64,000 nt of DNA, from the NCBI RefSeq assembly GCF_003574315.2, contig NZ_AP025739.1, forward strand, positions 7,564,001 to 7,628,000, given 5' to 3'. How positions within the stretch are numbered: the stretch's first letter is position 1; every line of letters begins with the position of its first letter. Below, piece by piece: positions 8,761-17,061 of the stretch. The translations under genes and the position numbers were made by a program. Source of the stretch: Capsulimonas corticalis. Lineage in GTDB: Bacteria > Armatimonadota > Armatimonadia > Armatimonadales > Capsulimonadaceae. The notes below the pieces were generated by a model, which saw only the letters and a program-made list of their open reading frames with translations, searched no databases and was not told the origin of the DNA.

Positions 8761-10074
8761 ATGTCCAGTCACCAGCCGCCTGCTTCCGACGACCACACTC
8801 CCGCCCGGGGTTTTCTGGGCCTGTATCGACGCACGCCGCTCTATGTCCGCATCATGATTTCTCTCGCCCTGGGTATTGTGGCGGGAGAGCTGCTGGGTCA
8901 CCGGGCGCAGACGTTCAAACCGTTCAGCGACCTGGTGCTGCAAATGCTGCGCCTGCTCGCGACGCCGCTGATCTTTATCGCCGTCGCGCACGCCCTGCTC
9001 AAAGCCGACGTCAACGGACGCACGGCGGGTCGGCTCGCGTATCTGCTGATCAGCAACACAACAGTCGCGATCATCATCGGCCTGATCGTCGTCAACGTCA
9101 TACAGCCCGGCAAGTGGGCGCACCTGCACCCGCCGACGACCACGATCAGCACGCTGCCCTTCGATCCGGCGCGCGATCTGCTGGACAAGATCCCCGCGAA
9201 TCTCATCGATCCGTTCCAGAAAAATGAGATCATCTCGATCATCATCCTCGCCGTCGCGTTCGGCCTCGCCATGCGGATCGTCCGCAAGCGCCAGCAGACC
9301 GAGGGCAAGACGGCCTACTTAGACGTCGAAAGCGCGCTGGACGTCGGCTTTCAGCTCGTCATGGTGATCCTGCACTGGATCTTTGATCTCGTTCCCATCG
9401 CGGTCTTCGCGGTGGTGGCGCGGACGGTTGGGACCTCGGGCATCCAGCCGATCCTCTCGATGGGCGCCTTTGTGATCTGCGTCCTGCTCGCGCTCGCCCT
9501 GCAATCGACCTTCTATCTCATCCGACTGCGTTTCAGCTCGTGGGTTCGTCCCGGCCGCTTCCTGCGCGGCGGCACGGACGCTCTGATGATGGCGTTCTCC
9601 ACCGCCAGCTCCGCCGCGACGCTGCCGATCACGTACGGCTGTGTCAAGGATAAGATGGGCGTGCGCGAAGAATCGGCGGGAGTCGGCGTCATGGTCGGCG
9701 GAACGTTCAACCACGACGGCACGGCGCTTTACGAGGCGATGGTGGCGCTGTTCATCAGTCAGGCTCTCGGGATGCATCTGGGGCTGGGCCAGCAAGTCAT
9801 CGTCGTCTTCATGGCGATCATCGCCTCCGTCGGCGCCGCCGGCATCCCCGAAGCCGGCCTCGTGACCATGCTCGCCGTCTTCGCCGCCGTCCACCTCCCC
9901 GCCGAATACATCCCGCTGCTGCTCCCGATGGACTGGTTCCTCGACCGCTGCCGCACCGCCGTCACGGTAATGGGCGACATGACGGTGACATGTATCCTCG
10001 ACGGCAAAACGCCGCCAGATGCGCCGAAGGCGGCGCCAATTGTTGAGAAGGAGGAGGAGCTTGCGTTGGTTTAG
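8761..10074 (+). CDS. Dicarboxylate/amino acid:cation symporter (DAACS family)
   Basis: 437 aa from ATG 8761, preceded by GGAGGAG at ideal distance; an upstream in-frame ATG at 8746 overlaps that ribosome site. Multiple membrane helices span the protein. Family motifs include the serine-rich re-entrant loop MAFSTASSAATLPIT, the conserved GGTFNHDGTALYEA (normally NMDGTALY), and GIPEAGLVTMLAVF. It should import C4-dicarboxylates or acidic amino acids with Na+ or H+. The N-terminal 30 residues form a hydrophilic extension. It may be in one transcript with the SARP regulator upstream. Confidence 0.93.
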   Translation: MSSHQPPASDDHTPARGFLGLYRRTPLYVRIMISLALGIVAGELLGHRAQTFKPFSDLVLQMLRLLATPLIFIAVAHALLKADVNGRTAGRLAYLLISNTTVAIIIGLIVVNVIQPGKWAHLHPPTTTISTLPFDPARDLLDKIPANLIDPFQKNEIISIIILAVAFGLAMRIVRKRQQTEGKTAYLDVESALDVGFQLVMVILHWIFDLVPIAVFAVVARTVGTSGIQPILSMGAFVICVLLALALQSTFYLIRLRFSSWVRPGRFLRGGTDALMMAFSTASSAATLPITYGCVKDKMGVREESAGVGVMVGGTFNHDGTALYEAMVALFISQALGMHLGLGQQVIVVFMAIIASVGAAGIPEAGLVTMLAVFAAVHLPAEYIPLLLPMDWFLDRCRTAVTVMGDMTVTCILDGKTPPDAPKAAPIVEKEEELALV

Positions 10075-10079
10075 GGGAT

Positions 10080-10108
10080 GCCCCCCGACCCCCACAGGGG
10101 GCCGGGGC
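10080..10108. terminator. Hairpin between convergent genes
   Basis: GCCCC and CCCCC pair with GGGGG and GGGGC around a three-base loop. It sits between the symporter stop (10074) and the methyltransferase stop (10112), so it may end both transcripts, but there is no U-tract on either side. Confidence 0.4.
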
Positions 10109-10111
10109 GTC

Positions 10112-10768
10112 TTACGCCTCTCGCCGTGCGACTGCATAGGCAAACGACGCCATCGTGTCTTCCTGCATGCGATATGTCCAGTACTCCGTGCGGTCCAGCA
10201 GCAGCCAGCCCTCGTGACGCGGGAAGAAGGCGGCGAGGTCGTCGGCCGTCGCCAGATAACGGTCTTCGACCCGCGCGCCCCAGGCAAGCATGGCGGGGCT
10301 GAACACGCCGACCGCGCAAATCCCGCCCGGCTTCGCGCTCGCTTTCAGCCGGGCGATGTGCGCGGGGCCTTCTTCGGGCGTGAGAAATTGGTAGACATTG
10401 GCGGCGAGAGCGATGTCGTATGCGGCGACGGGATAGTGGAATTCGCGTACGTCGCCGAGCGCCGTATCGACTCGTCCTGGGTCGACGCCGCCGCGCTGCA
10501 ATAACGCCCCGAGCTTGGCGAGTCCCGTCGGCGCGATATCACGGGCGGTCACGCGCAGGCCCGCGGCGGCGTAATACGCCGTGTCGCGCCCCTCGCCGCA
10601 GCCAAGGTCCAGGGCGTGCGCGTTTTGAGGATCCCCGCCGAACATTGTGAAAAAGTGGAGGGCGGTGCGGGCGATCTGGCTCGGCTCGTCGCCAAAGACA
10701 TAAGTCTTCGGATTGACGGCGTAGACGGCTTCCCAATCGGTCGGCGGCTGAAACGGTGTGCTGCTCAT
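10112..10768 (-). CDS. Class I SAM-dependent methyltransferase
   Basis: 218 aa. Motif I for SAM binding is ALDLGCGEGRDTAYYAAAGLRVTARDIAP (residues about 52-80), followed by the post-motif LGDVREFHYPVAAYDIALAANVYQFL and the later strand KPGGICAVGVFSP. The overall length and order match small-molecule methyltransferases (methyltransf_25/TehB-like). The substrate is not predictable. The ATG at 10768 has no strong ribosome site. It is divergent from the sugar-isomerase-like gene. Confidence 0.88.
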   Translation of the reverse strand: MSSTPFQPPTDWEAVYAVNPKTYVFGDEPSQIARTALHFFTMFGGDPQNAHALDLGCGEGRDTAYYAAAGLRVTARDIAPTGLAKLGALLQRGGVDPGRVDTALGDVREFHYPVAAYDIALAANVYQFLTPEEGPAHIARLKASAKPGGICAVGVFSPAMLAWGARVEDRYLATADDLAAFFPRHEGWLLLDRTEYWTYRMQEDTMASFAYAVARREA

Positions 10769-10921
10769 GGCGATTTATTCGACGGACGCGATGAATTCTC
10801 TTGCCTAATTCGAGAGACCCCGGATGACATACCCTGGAAAATCGTTTTGCTTCAGGCAGGATATCGCCCCGCGCAAATGGAAGAAGCGCCCCATCGAACA
10901 AATTCTTGTGATGAGGCTTCT

Positions 10922-11677
10922 ATGTCCACTCCCCTTTCCATTCAGTTGTATACGCTGCGCGAAGAAGCGAAGAAGGATTTCTTCGGCGTGCTGGAGATGC
11001 TCGCCGAAACTGGCTACAAAGGCGTTGAGTTCGCCGGCTTGCACGACAAGACCGCGACGGAAGTCGCGGCGAAGCTCGCCGATCTGGGTCTGAAGACCAG
11101 CAGCAGCCATGTCGGCTTCCCGACATCGGAAAATATTCACGAACTGGCCGACACCGAAAAAACGCTGGGCAATTCGCTGCTGATCAGCGGCTTTGGGCCG
11201 GATGATTTTAAAGATTCCGAGGCCCTGACGCAGACGATTGATCGGTTCCAAACCGCCGTCGCGCTGGTGAAGGCCGAAGGGCTGAAGTTCGGAATTCACA
11301 ATCACTGGTGGGAGTTTACGACGATTGACGGGCGCCTTGCCTACGAGACGCTGCTGGAGGCGGTCCCGGATCTCTTCGGTGAGCTGGATGTTTACTGGGT
11401 CGCGGTGGGCGGGCTGAACGTCGCGGACCTGATCGCGCGCAACGCCGCGCGACTGCCGCTGCTGCACATAAAGGATGGTCCGGGAGTCCAGGGCCAGGCG
11501 CATGTCGCGGTGGGCAGCGGAACGCTCGACTTCGCGCCGATTGTCGCCGCCGCCGATCCGAACGTGCTGGAGTGGCTGGTGGTGGAGCTGGACGAATGCG
11601 ACACCGATATGACCGAGGCGGTCAAGCAGAGCTACAAGTTCTTGACAGAAAGCGGGCTGGCGTCGGGAAATAAGTAA
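10922..11677 (+). CDS. Sugar phosphate isomerase/epimerase (xylose isomerase-like TIM barrel)
   Basis: 251 aa from ATG 10922, with GAGG five bases upstream. The sequence follows the AP-endonuclease-2/IolE-like barrel: SIQLYTLREEAKKDFFGVLEMLAETGYKGVEFAGL at the start, GIHNHWWEF (metal-ligand region), LDVYWVAVGG, LLHIKDG and VVELDECD at the end. Asp, His and Glu residues in these strands are the expected divalent-metal ligands. Such enzymes isomerise or epimerise sugars or inositol derivatives. Its 3' end overlaps the convergent LacI-like gene by 46 bases, which hints at a shared sugar pathway but does not prove it. Confidence 0.88.
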   Translation: MSTPLSIQLYTLREEAKKDFFGVLEMLAETGYKGVEFAGLHDKTATEVAAKLADLGLKTSSSHVGFPTSENIHELADTEKTLGNSLLISGFGPDDFKDSEALTQTIDRFQTAVALVKAEGLKFGIHNHWWEFTTIDGRLAYETLLEAVPDLFGELDVYWVAVGGLNVADLIARNAARLPLLHIKDGPGVQGQAHVAVGSGTLDFAPIVAAADPNVLEWLVVELDECDTDMTEAVKQSYKFLTESGLASGNK

Positions 11678-12513
11678 GGCGGCCCGGTGCTTTGCCGAAC
11701 GACCAGATCGGGTGGCGTTAGGACGGTAACCGGCGTGTCTCCCATCAGAATGGAGACCGCTTGCCGGGCCATTTCCGCCACCCGATGCCCCACGGTCGAA
11801 AGCGGGGGCGTCGTCGTCCGGCTGGGCGCGTCGTCATCGAATCCCAGCACCGAGACGCGATCCGGGACTGGGACGCCGTGCTCCGAAAACCATTGCAGCG
11901 CGGCCCACGCGCCGGCGTCCGATGTCGTGAAAATCGCGGTGAACGGAACGTCTTGCGGCCAGATCTCCGGCATCCGGCGATAGACGATCTCTGAAGAGTG
12001 GTCCCAGAACTGCGTCCCGCAGTAAAACTCGCCGCAGCCGGTGAGGCCATGCTCCGCGACGACGGCTTTGAACTCCCGCAGCCGGGCGCGCACCGTTTCC
12101 GCCTCCAAAGGTTCATTGATCAGCAGCAGGATACGCCGATGTCCCAGCGCCATCAGGTGGTCCATGCCGATACGGACGCCCAGCGCGTTGTCGGTTCCGA
12201 CATAAGAGTTGGACGCGCCGGGGACGAGCGTATCGATCGTCAAGCTCCGATAGGTCTTGATCGCCAGCGACGCCGCCAGTTCCCGCGCATTCTGCTGCGG
12301 CTGACCGAGGATTATGATCCGCTCCTCGTCCGGTGACCGCTCCAAATGCCGCAGCGTGTCCGCCGCCCGGTCGCCCTGCTGCGTGCGATACACCCGCATC
12401 CCCAGCGATTCACTCCGGCAGACGCCGGCAAGCGCTTCCAGGAACTCGCTGAGAAACGCCGAGTCGTAATGGGAGACAATGACGCCGATCGTGGTGAGAT
12501 TCGAATGCATCAT
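11632..12513 (-). CDS. LacI-type ligand-binding protein lacking the HTH domain
   Basis: 293 aa. From residue 8 on it matches the periplasmic-binding-protein-like sensor of LacI/GalR repressors: TIGVIVSHYDSAFLSEFLEALAG, YVGTDNALGVRIGMDHLMALGHRRILLL, FTAIFTTSDAGAWAALQWFSEHGVPVPDRVSVLGFDDD, and TPPLSTVGHRVAEMARQAVSIL. The usual 60-residue N-terminal helix-turn-helix is absent, and only 38 bases separate this gene from the aminotransferase stop, so it cannot be hidden upstream. The start is supported by AGGGTGA before the double ATG. No signal peptide is present, so it is probably cytoplasmic. Likely a sugar sensor without direct DNA binding. Confidence 0.85.
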   Translation of the reverse strand: MMHSNLTTIGVIVSHYDSAFLSEFLEALAGVCRSESLGMRVYRTQQGDRAADTLRHLERSPDEERIIILGQPQQNARELAASLAIKTYRSLTIDTLVPGASNSYVGTDNALGVRIGMDHLMALGHRRILLLINEPLEAETVRARLREFKAVVAEHGLTGCGEFYCGTQFWDHSSEIVYRRMPEIWPQDVPFTAIFTTSDAGAWAALQWFSEHGVPVPDRVSVLGFDDDAPSRTTTPPLSTVGHRVAEMARQAVSILMGDTPVTVLTPPDLVVRQSTGPPYLFPDASPLSVKNL

Positions 12514-12551
12514 AATCGGTCACCCTGGGCGCGGGAATGCGAACGCGCCCG

Positions 12552-13829
12552 TCAGTCGTCCAGCAGATCGCCCAGCAGATCCAGCGCCTCGGCGACACCG
12601 GCGGAGAACGCCTCCAGCACCGTGTCGATCTGCGCTTTGGTGATCACGAGCGGCGGCTCGAAGCGGATCACCTTCGGATTGTTGAGCGTATAGGCGGCAA
12701 TCACGCCTCGGTGGATCATGGTTCCGATCACGAGCTTGCCGATGTCGCTGTCCGTGAATTCGACGCCCAGCATCAGTCCCAGCCCGCGCGCTTCGCGCAG
12801 GACGTTGGGAAACTGTGTCTGGACATGGCGCAGGCCCGCCAGGAAATACGCGCCGTTTTCGAGGGCGCGGCCCGGCAGATCCTCTTCCTGGGTGGCTTGG
12901 ATAGCCGCCAGGCCCGCGACGCAGGCCAGCTCGCCGCCGCCGAAGGTGCTGGAGTGCAGGAACGGGTTCTCGCGGAAGACCTTGTCCCAGATCGCCGCCG
13001 TCCCCATCATCGCGCCGATCGGCATCACGCCGCCGCCGAGCGCCTTGGCGAGAGTCATAATATCGGGCGCGACGCCCCAGTGGTCCACGGCGAACATCTT
13101 GCCCGTGCGCCCCAGCCCCGTCTGCACTTCATCCACAATCAATAAGAGATTGCGCTCGTCGCAGATTCGGCGCAGGGCGGGCAGGTAACCGTCGCTCGGC
13201 ATCTGGATGCCGCCCTCGCCCTGGATCGGCTCGATGATCACGGCGGCGGTCTTCTCGGTCACGGCCGCCGCGACGGCGTCGGCGTCGTTCCAGGGGACAT
13301 GATGGAAGCCGGGGACAAGCGGCTCGAAAGGCGCCTTGAACAGATCGCGCCCCGTCGCCGAGAGGGCGCCGAGGGTCTTGCCATGGAACGCGCCGTGGGT
13401 GGCGATAAAGTCCGTCTTGCCGGTCGCCATCCGCGCAGCCTTCAGCGCCGCCTCCATCGCCTCGGTTCCGGAGTTGCAGAGGAACGCGTACTGGAGATCG
13501 CCCGGCGTGATCTCGGCGAGCTTGGCCGAAAGGTCCGCGAGCGGCTTGTTCAAAAATGTCTTCGAGCCCATCGGGATGAAGTCCAATTGGCGCTTGACGG
13601 CGGCCACGACTTTGGGGTGCCGGTGCCCGAGCGAAAAGACTCCATAGCCGCCGAGGCAGTCGATATATGTGTTGCCTTCAAGGTCGGTCAGGGTCGCGCC
13701 TTCGGCCTGATGCTCGATATGGTCGAAGCCGCCGATCTTCAGCAGCGCCACCTGGGTGGGATTGACGTGTTTCTGGTATTTGTCGATCACGTCCTGTGTG
13801 ATCGCTTCGATTTCGGAGGGGGTTTGCAT
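12552..13829 (-). CDS. Class III PLP-dependent aminotransferase (putrescine/ornithine-type)
   Basis: 425 aa from ATG 13829. Motifs of the class III family: CNSGTEAMEAALKAARMATGK, GAFHGKTLGALSATG, IIEPIQGEGG, LLIVDEVQTGLGRTG, and the PLP-lysine block IMTLAKALGGG followed by HSSTFGGGELACVAGLAAI. The N-terminal sequence (ITQDVIDKYQKHVNPTQVALLKIGGFDHIEHQAEGATL) resembles putrescine aminotransferase (PatA/YgjG) more than acetylornithine aminotransferase. It transfers an amino group from a diamine or ornithine to 2-oxoglutarate. It is co-directional with the LacI-like gene 38 bases downstream. Confidence 0.9.
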   Translation of the reverse strand: MQTPSEIEAITQDVIDKYQKHVNPTQVALLKIGGFDHIEHQAEGATLTDLEGNTYIDCLGGYGVFSLGHRHPKVVAAVKRQLDFIPMGSKTFLNKPLADLSAKLAEITPGDLQYAFLCNSGTEAMEAALKAARMATGKTDFIATHGAFHGKTLGALSATGRDLFKAPFEPLVPGFHHVPWNDADAVAAAVTEKTAAVIIEPIQGEGGIQMPSDGYLPALRRICDERNLLLIVDEVQTGLGRTGKMFAVDHWGVAPDIMTLAKALGGGVMPIGAMMGTAAIWDKVFRENPFLHSSTFGGGELACVAGLAAIQATQEEDLPGRALENGAYFLAGLRHVQTQFPNVLREARGLGLMLGVEFTDSDIGKLVIGTMIHRGVIAAYTLNNPKVIRFEPPLVITKAQIDTVLEAFSAGVAEALDLLGDLLDD

Positions 13830-13905
13830 GCGGTTACTGTAACCGACCGGCGCGCGGTTTGTCAACCCGAATTCGCGCGGCGAACCAATTCCCTCCTCAA
13901 TCGCG

Positions 13906-13911
13906 TATAAT
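13906..13911 (+). promoter_or_regulatory. Possible -10 element upstream of the DUF4175-like gene
   Basis: A TATAAT hexamer lies 24 bases before the ATG at 13935. No good -35 is seen at 17 bases. GAGGGA precedes the start codon by seven bases. Confidence 0.35.
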
Positions 13912-13934
13912 AACCCTACAGAGGGAACATAGTC

Positions 13935-15980
13935 ATGGCGACACTCCAGCAGCCCCAAATCCAATCCGGCGCGATCTCCTCCACACTCAGGCAAGTCAAG
14001 GGACGACTGCGCCGCGAGCGCTGGATCCGCCAGGCGTCGCTCGGCGCGCTGGTCGGAGTCGGCCTGTCGCTGATGATCGTCGCCCTCGACAAGTTCGATC
14101 TCGTCCCCGACTGGCTGATGCTGGAGTGGTTCATCCCCTTCGCGATCCTCGTCGGCGTGGGCGTCGCCACCATCACCGCCTTCTCCCAGCCCATCTCCAC
14201 CATGGAGGCCGCGCGCATGGCCGAAGTGCGCCTGGGATTGAAGGAGCGCTTTTCATCCGCGTTGGAGTTCGAGCGGTTTGGCCGCCAGGAGATCGACGCC
14301 GATCAGGCGATGCTGCTGCGCCTTCAGCAGCAGGACGCGCTGGCCCACGCGCGCGGTCTGCGCGCCAGCGACGCCGCGCCGTTTCGGCTGCCCTGGCAGA
14401 CCAAGGCGCTGATCGCCGCCTCGCTCGTCCTGATCGCCGTGATTCTCTTACCGCGCTTTCCCGGCATGACGCCCCCCGGACTGATCGCCGAGCGGGAAGT
14501 CGTCCAAAAAGAGGGCGAAAAGCTAGAGAAGCGCGCGCGTTTGATTGAGAAACAGGCAGAGATGCAGCACCTGGAAGGCACGCGCCACGTCGCCCAGCAA
14601 ATGCGCAAACTCGGTCAGGTCATGGCGCGCGGGCATCTCGACAAACAAAAAGCGCTGAAGCGGTACTCGAAGCTCACCCAGGAGATGTCCGACCTCCAGC
14701 GCAAGCTGCAAGGCCCGCAGGCGTCGGCGAACGGCGGCGGCAAAAGCCTTTCCGAAGCCGGACGCCAGTTAGCCGAAGCGCTCAGCAATCCCGGCGCCGC
14801 CGGACAAAACCCGCAGAATCCCGGAGACAAGCAAGCTGGCGCGTCCAGCGCCGACAAGGGCAAACCGGGCGCGAAGGACGGCAAGGCGGGGAACAAATCG
14901 GGCGACAAGAACGCCTCGAAGAACTTCAACGTCCCCGGCGCGCAGAACGGCCAGTCCGCCGAGGCCGCCGCCGCCCAGGCCGCGAAAAGCCTCCAGACGC
15001 CGGAGATGAAAAAGGCCGCCGAAGGATTGAAGCAGGGCGATTCGAAGTCGCTCAGCGAACAGCTTCGCCAGCTGGCGAAGCGCACGGAGTCGGGGCAGAT
15101 GTCGCCGCAGGACCGCGAAGCGGCCGCGAACGACATGCAGAAGCTCTCCAATGCGCTCCAAGGCACCCCGCTCACCGAGACCCAGAAGCACGCGCAGGCC
15201 GCCGCCGACGCCCTGCGTGAAGGCAACCAGCAAAAGGCCGCAAGCGAAATGCGCCAGGCCGCCGACTCCGCGGAAAAAGAAGGACAGAAGCAGAAGGACG
15301 CGAACGCCATGCAGCACGCGCAGAACGCGCTGCGCAAAAGCCAGGGCGAAATGGCGCGCTCCTCCAGCGCCAGCGAAGTGGACAACTCGCAGAGCAGCGA
15401 TCAGGCCGGAGACAGCTCCGATTCCGAAAGCGACTCCAGCGGAGACCCGAACGGCCAGATGGGCGGCAATTCGTCCGCGCAGCAGCAGGCGATGGACCGC
15501 ATGGCAAGCGGTCAGGGATACGGCAAAGGCAAGGGACAAGGCAAGCAGCCAGGTCAGGGGCAAGGTCAAAGCAGCGAACCGGGCTATGAGAACGGCGGCG
15601 GAAGCGGCTCGGCGAACAAAGCCGGTCAGGGCGGCAAGAAGCAGGCCGGACAGGGCCAGCAGTCCAGCTCGCAGAAGGCGGCGAAGTTCGAAGGCGAAGG
15701 GCGCAAGTTCCAGAGTCTCGACCAGAGCAAGCTCCAGCGCAACACCCGCATCTACCTCGGCAAGCCGGGCGCGGGCAAAGAAGGCATCGGACGCCTCGGT
15801 CCCCTGGTAAAAGCCGCCCCTGGCGCGGGCAACAGCCCCGGCGCGCAAAGCAAGGTGCCCTATTACAACTACGTCGCCCCCGCCAAGCAGTCAGCCGAGA
15901 AGGCAATGGACAACGAAGACATCCCGCCGGCGTACAAAGGCGACGTCCGAAAGTACTTCGATTCGCTGCAAGGCCAATAA
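13935..15980 (+). CDS. DUF4175-like membrane protein with low-complexity Gln/Gly/Lys-rich region
   Basis: 681 aa. Two membrane helices near residues 35-55 and 65-85 are followed by a third at about 155-175, then a long coiled-coil (EKLEKRARLIEKQAEMQHLEGTRHVAQQMRKL) and a hydrophilic low-complexity tract of Gln, Gly, Ser and Lys (residues about 265-600). The C-terminus (VPYYNYVAPAKQSAEKAMDNEDIPPAYKGDVRKYFDSL) is a recurring end motif of proteins encoded next to MoxR ATPases. Layout and neighbour match DUF4175/TIGR02302 proteins; the assignment to that exact family is my inference. Probably an envelope factor served by the MoxR chaperone. Confidence 0.7.
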   Translation: MATLQQPQIQSGAISSTLRQVKGRLRRERWIRQASLGALVGVGLSLMIVALDKFDLVPDWLMLEWFIPFAILVGVGVATITAFSQPISTMEAARMAEVRLGLKERFSSALEFERFGRQEIDADQAMLLRLQQQDALAHARGLRASDAAPFRLPWQTKALIAASLVLIAVILLPRFPGMTPPGLIAEREVVQKEGEKLEKRARLIEKQAEMQHLEGTRHVAQQMRKLGQVMARGHLDKQKALKRYSKLTQEMSDLQRKLQGPQASANGGGKSLSEAGRQLAEALSNPGAAGQNPQNPGDKQAGASSADKGKPGAKDGKAGNKSGDKNASKNFNVPGAQNGQSAEAAAAQAAKSLQTPEMKKAAEGLKQGDSKSLSEQLRQLAKRTESGQMSPQDREAAANDMQKLSNALQGTPLTETQKHAQAAADALREGNQQKAASEMRQAADSAEKEGQKQKDANAMQHAQNALRKSQGEMARSSSASEVDNSQSSDQAGDSSDSESDSSGDPNGQMGGNSSAQQQAMDRMASGQGYGKGKGQGKQPGQGQGQSSEPGYENGGGSGSANKAGQGGKKQAGQGQQSSSQKAAKFEGEGRKFQSLDQSKLQRNTRIYLGKPGAGKEGIGRLGPLVKAAPGAGNSPGAQSKVPYYNYVAPAKQSAEKAMDNEDIPPAYKGDVRKYFDSLQGQ

Positions 15981-16052
15981 GAAATCCGCGACGGTCACCC
16001 CAAGGTGGACGATCGCATCAGAGAAATCGCACTCCAAAGGACACGCGCACAC

Positions 16053-17051
16053 ATGGACGAATCCGCCGTCATCCAGTTTAAGAACAATTTTGGCCGGGTC
16101 CGCGCCGAAGTCGGCAAGGTCATCGTCGGTCATCAGGACATCGTCGACGGCGTCTTGATCTGTCTGCTTTCCGGCGGACACGCGCTGCTGGAGGGTGTGC
16201 CGGGGCTGGGAAAAACGCTGCTGGTGCGCACGCTCGCCGAGGTGCTGGATCTCACGTTCAACCGCGTGCAGTTCACCCCGGATCTGATGCCGGCGGACAT
16301 CACCGGCACGAATATTCTGATGGAGAACGCCGAAGGGCGAAAGATCTTCCAATTTCAGCGCGGGCCGGTATTCGCGCAGATCGTGCTCGCCGACGAAATC
16401 AACCGGGCGACTCCCAAAACGCAGTCAGCCATGCTTGAAGCGATGCAGGAGCACGCCGTGACCGTCGCCGGCGTGCAGCACCGTCTGGAGGAGCCGTTCT
16501 TCGTCCTAGCGACTCAAAACCCGATCGAGATGGAAGGCACCTATCCCCTGCCCGAAGCGCAGATGGACCGGTTCTTATTCAAGCTCATCGTGCCGTCGCC
16601 CACGCTCGCCGAGCTGTCCGCGATTCTGGACCGGACGACCGGGACCGAAACGCCCACGGTCAATAAAGTGCTGACCGGTCCTGAAGTCATGATGATGCGG
16701 CAGGTGGCGCGCGAAGTGCCGGTGGCGTCCCATGTGCGCGAGTACGCCGTGCGGATCATCCTCGCGACCCACCCGCGCTCGGAGACCGCGCCGGACATTA
16801 CGAACCAGTTCGTGCGCTTCGGCGCGTCGCCGCGCGGCGCGCAGGCGCTGATCAAGGCGGCGAAGATTCGGGCGCTGCTCGACGGCCGGTATAACGTCGC
16901 ATTCGACGACATCTCCGCCGTTGCGCCCGCCGCGCTGCGCCACCGCATTATTCTGAACTTCGAAGGCGAAGCCGAGGGCATCGGGACCGACGCCGTCATT
17001 CGCGAGATCCTGAACAAGCTCACGGCGCAAATCGCGCGCGTGCAGGCTTAA
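16053..17051 (+). CDS. MoxR family AAA+ ATPase
   Basis: 332 aa from ATG 16053, the length usual for MoxR. Walker A is GVPGLGKT at residues 48-55, Walker B is QIVLADEINR, sensor 1 is FFVLATQNPIEMEGTYPLPEAQMDRF, and the arginine-finger/sensor 2 region is GASPRGAQALIKAAKIRALLDGR. MoxR ATPases act as chaperones for assembly of secreted or membrane complexes, often with VWA-domain partners; none is encoded here. An in-frame GTG at 16005 would add 16 residues but has no family support. It sits 72 bases after the DUF4175-like gene. Confidence 0.93.
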   Translation: MDESAVIQFKNNFGRVRAEVGKVIVGHQDIVDGVLICLLSGGHALLEGVPGLGKTLLVRTLAEVLDLTFNRVQFTPDLMPADITGTNILMENAEGRKIFQFQRGPVFAQIVLADEINRATPKTQSAMLEAMQEHAVTVAGVQHRLEEPFFVLATQNPIEMEGTYPLPEAQMDRFLFKLIVPSPTLAELSAILDRTTGTETPTVNKVLTGPEVMMMRQVAREVPVASHVREYAVRIILATHPRSETAPDITNQFVRFGASPRGAQALIKAAKIRALLDGRYNVAFDDISAVAPAALRHRIILNFEGEAEGIGTDAVIREILNKLTAQIARVQA

Positions 17052-17061
17052 CCGCCGCCCT

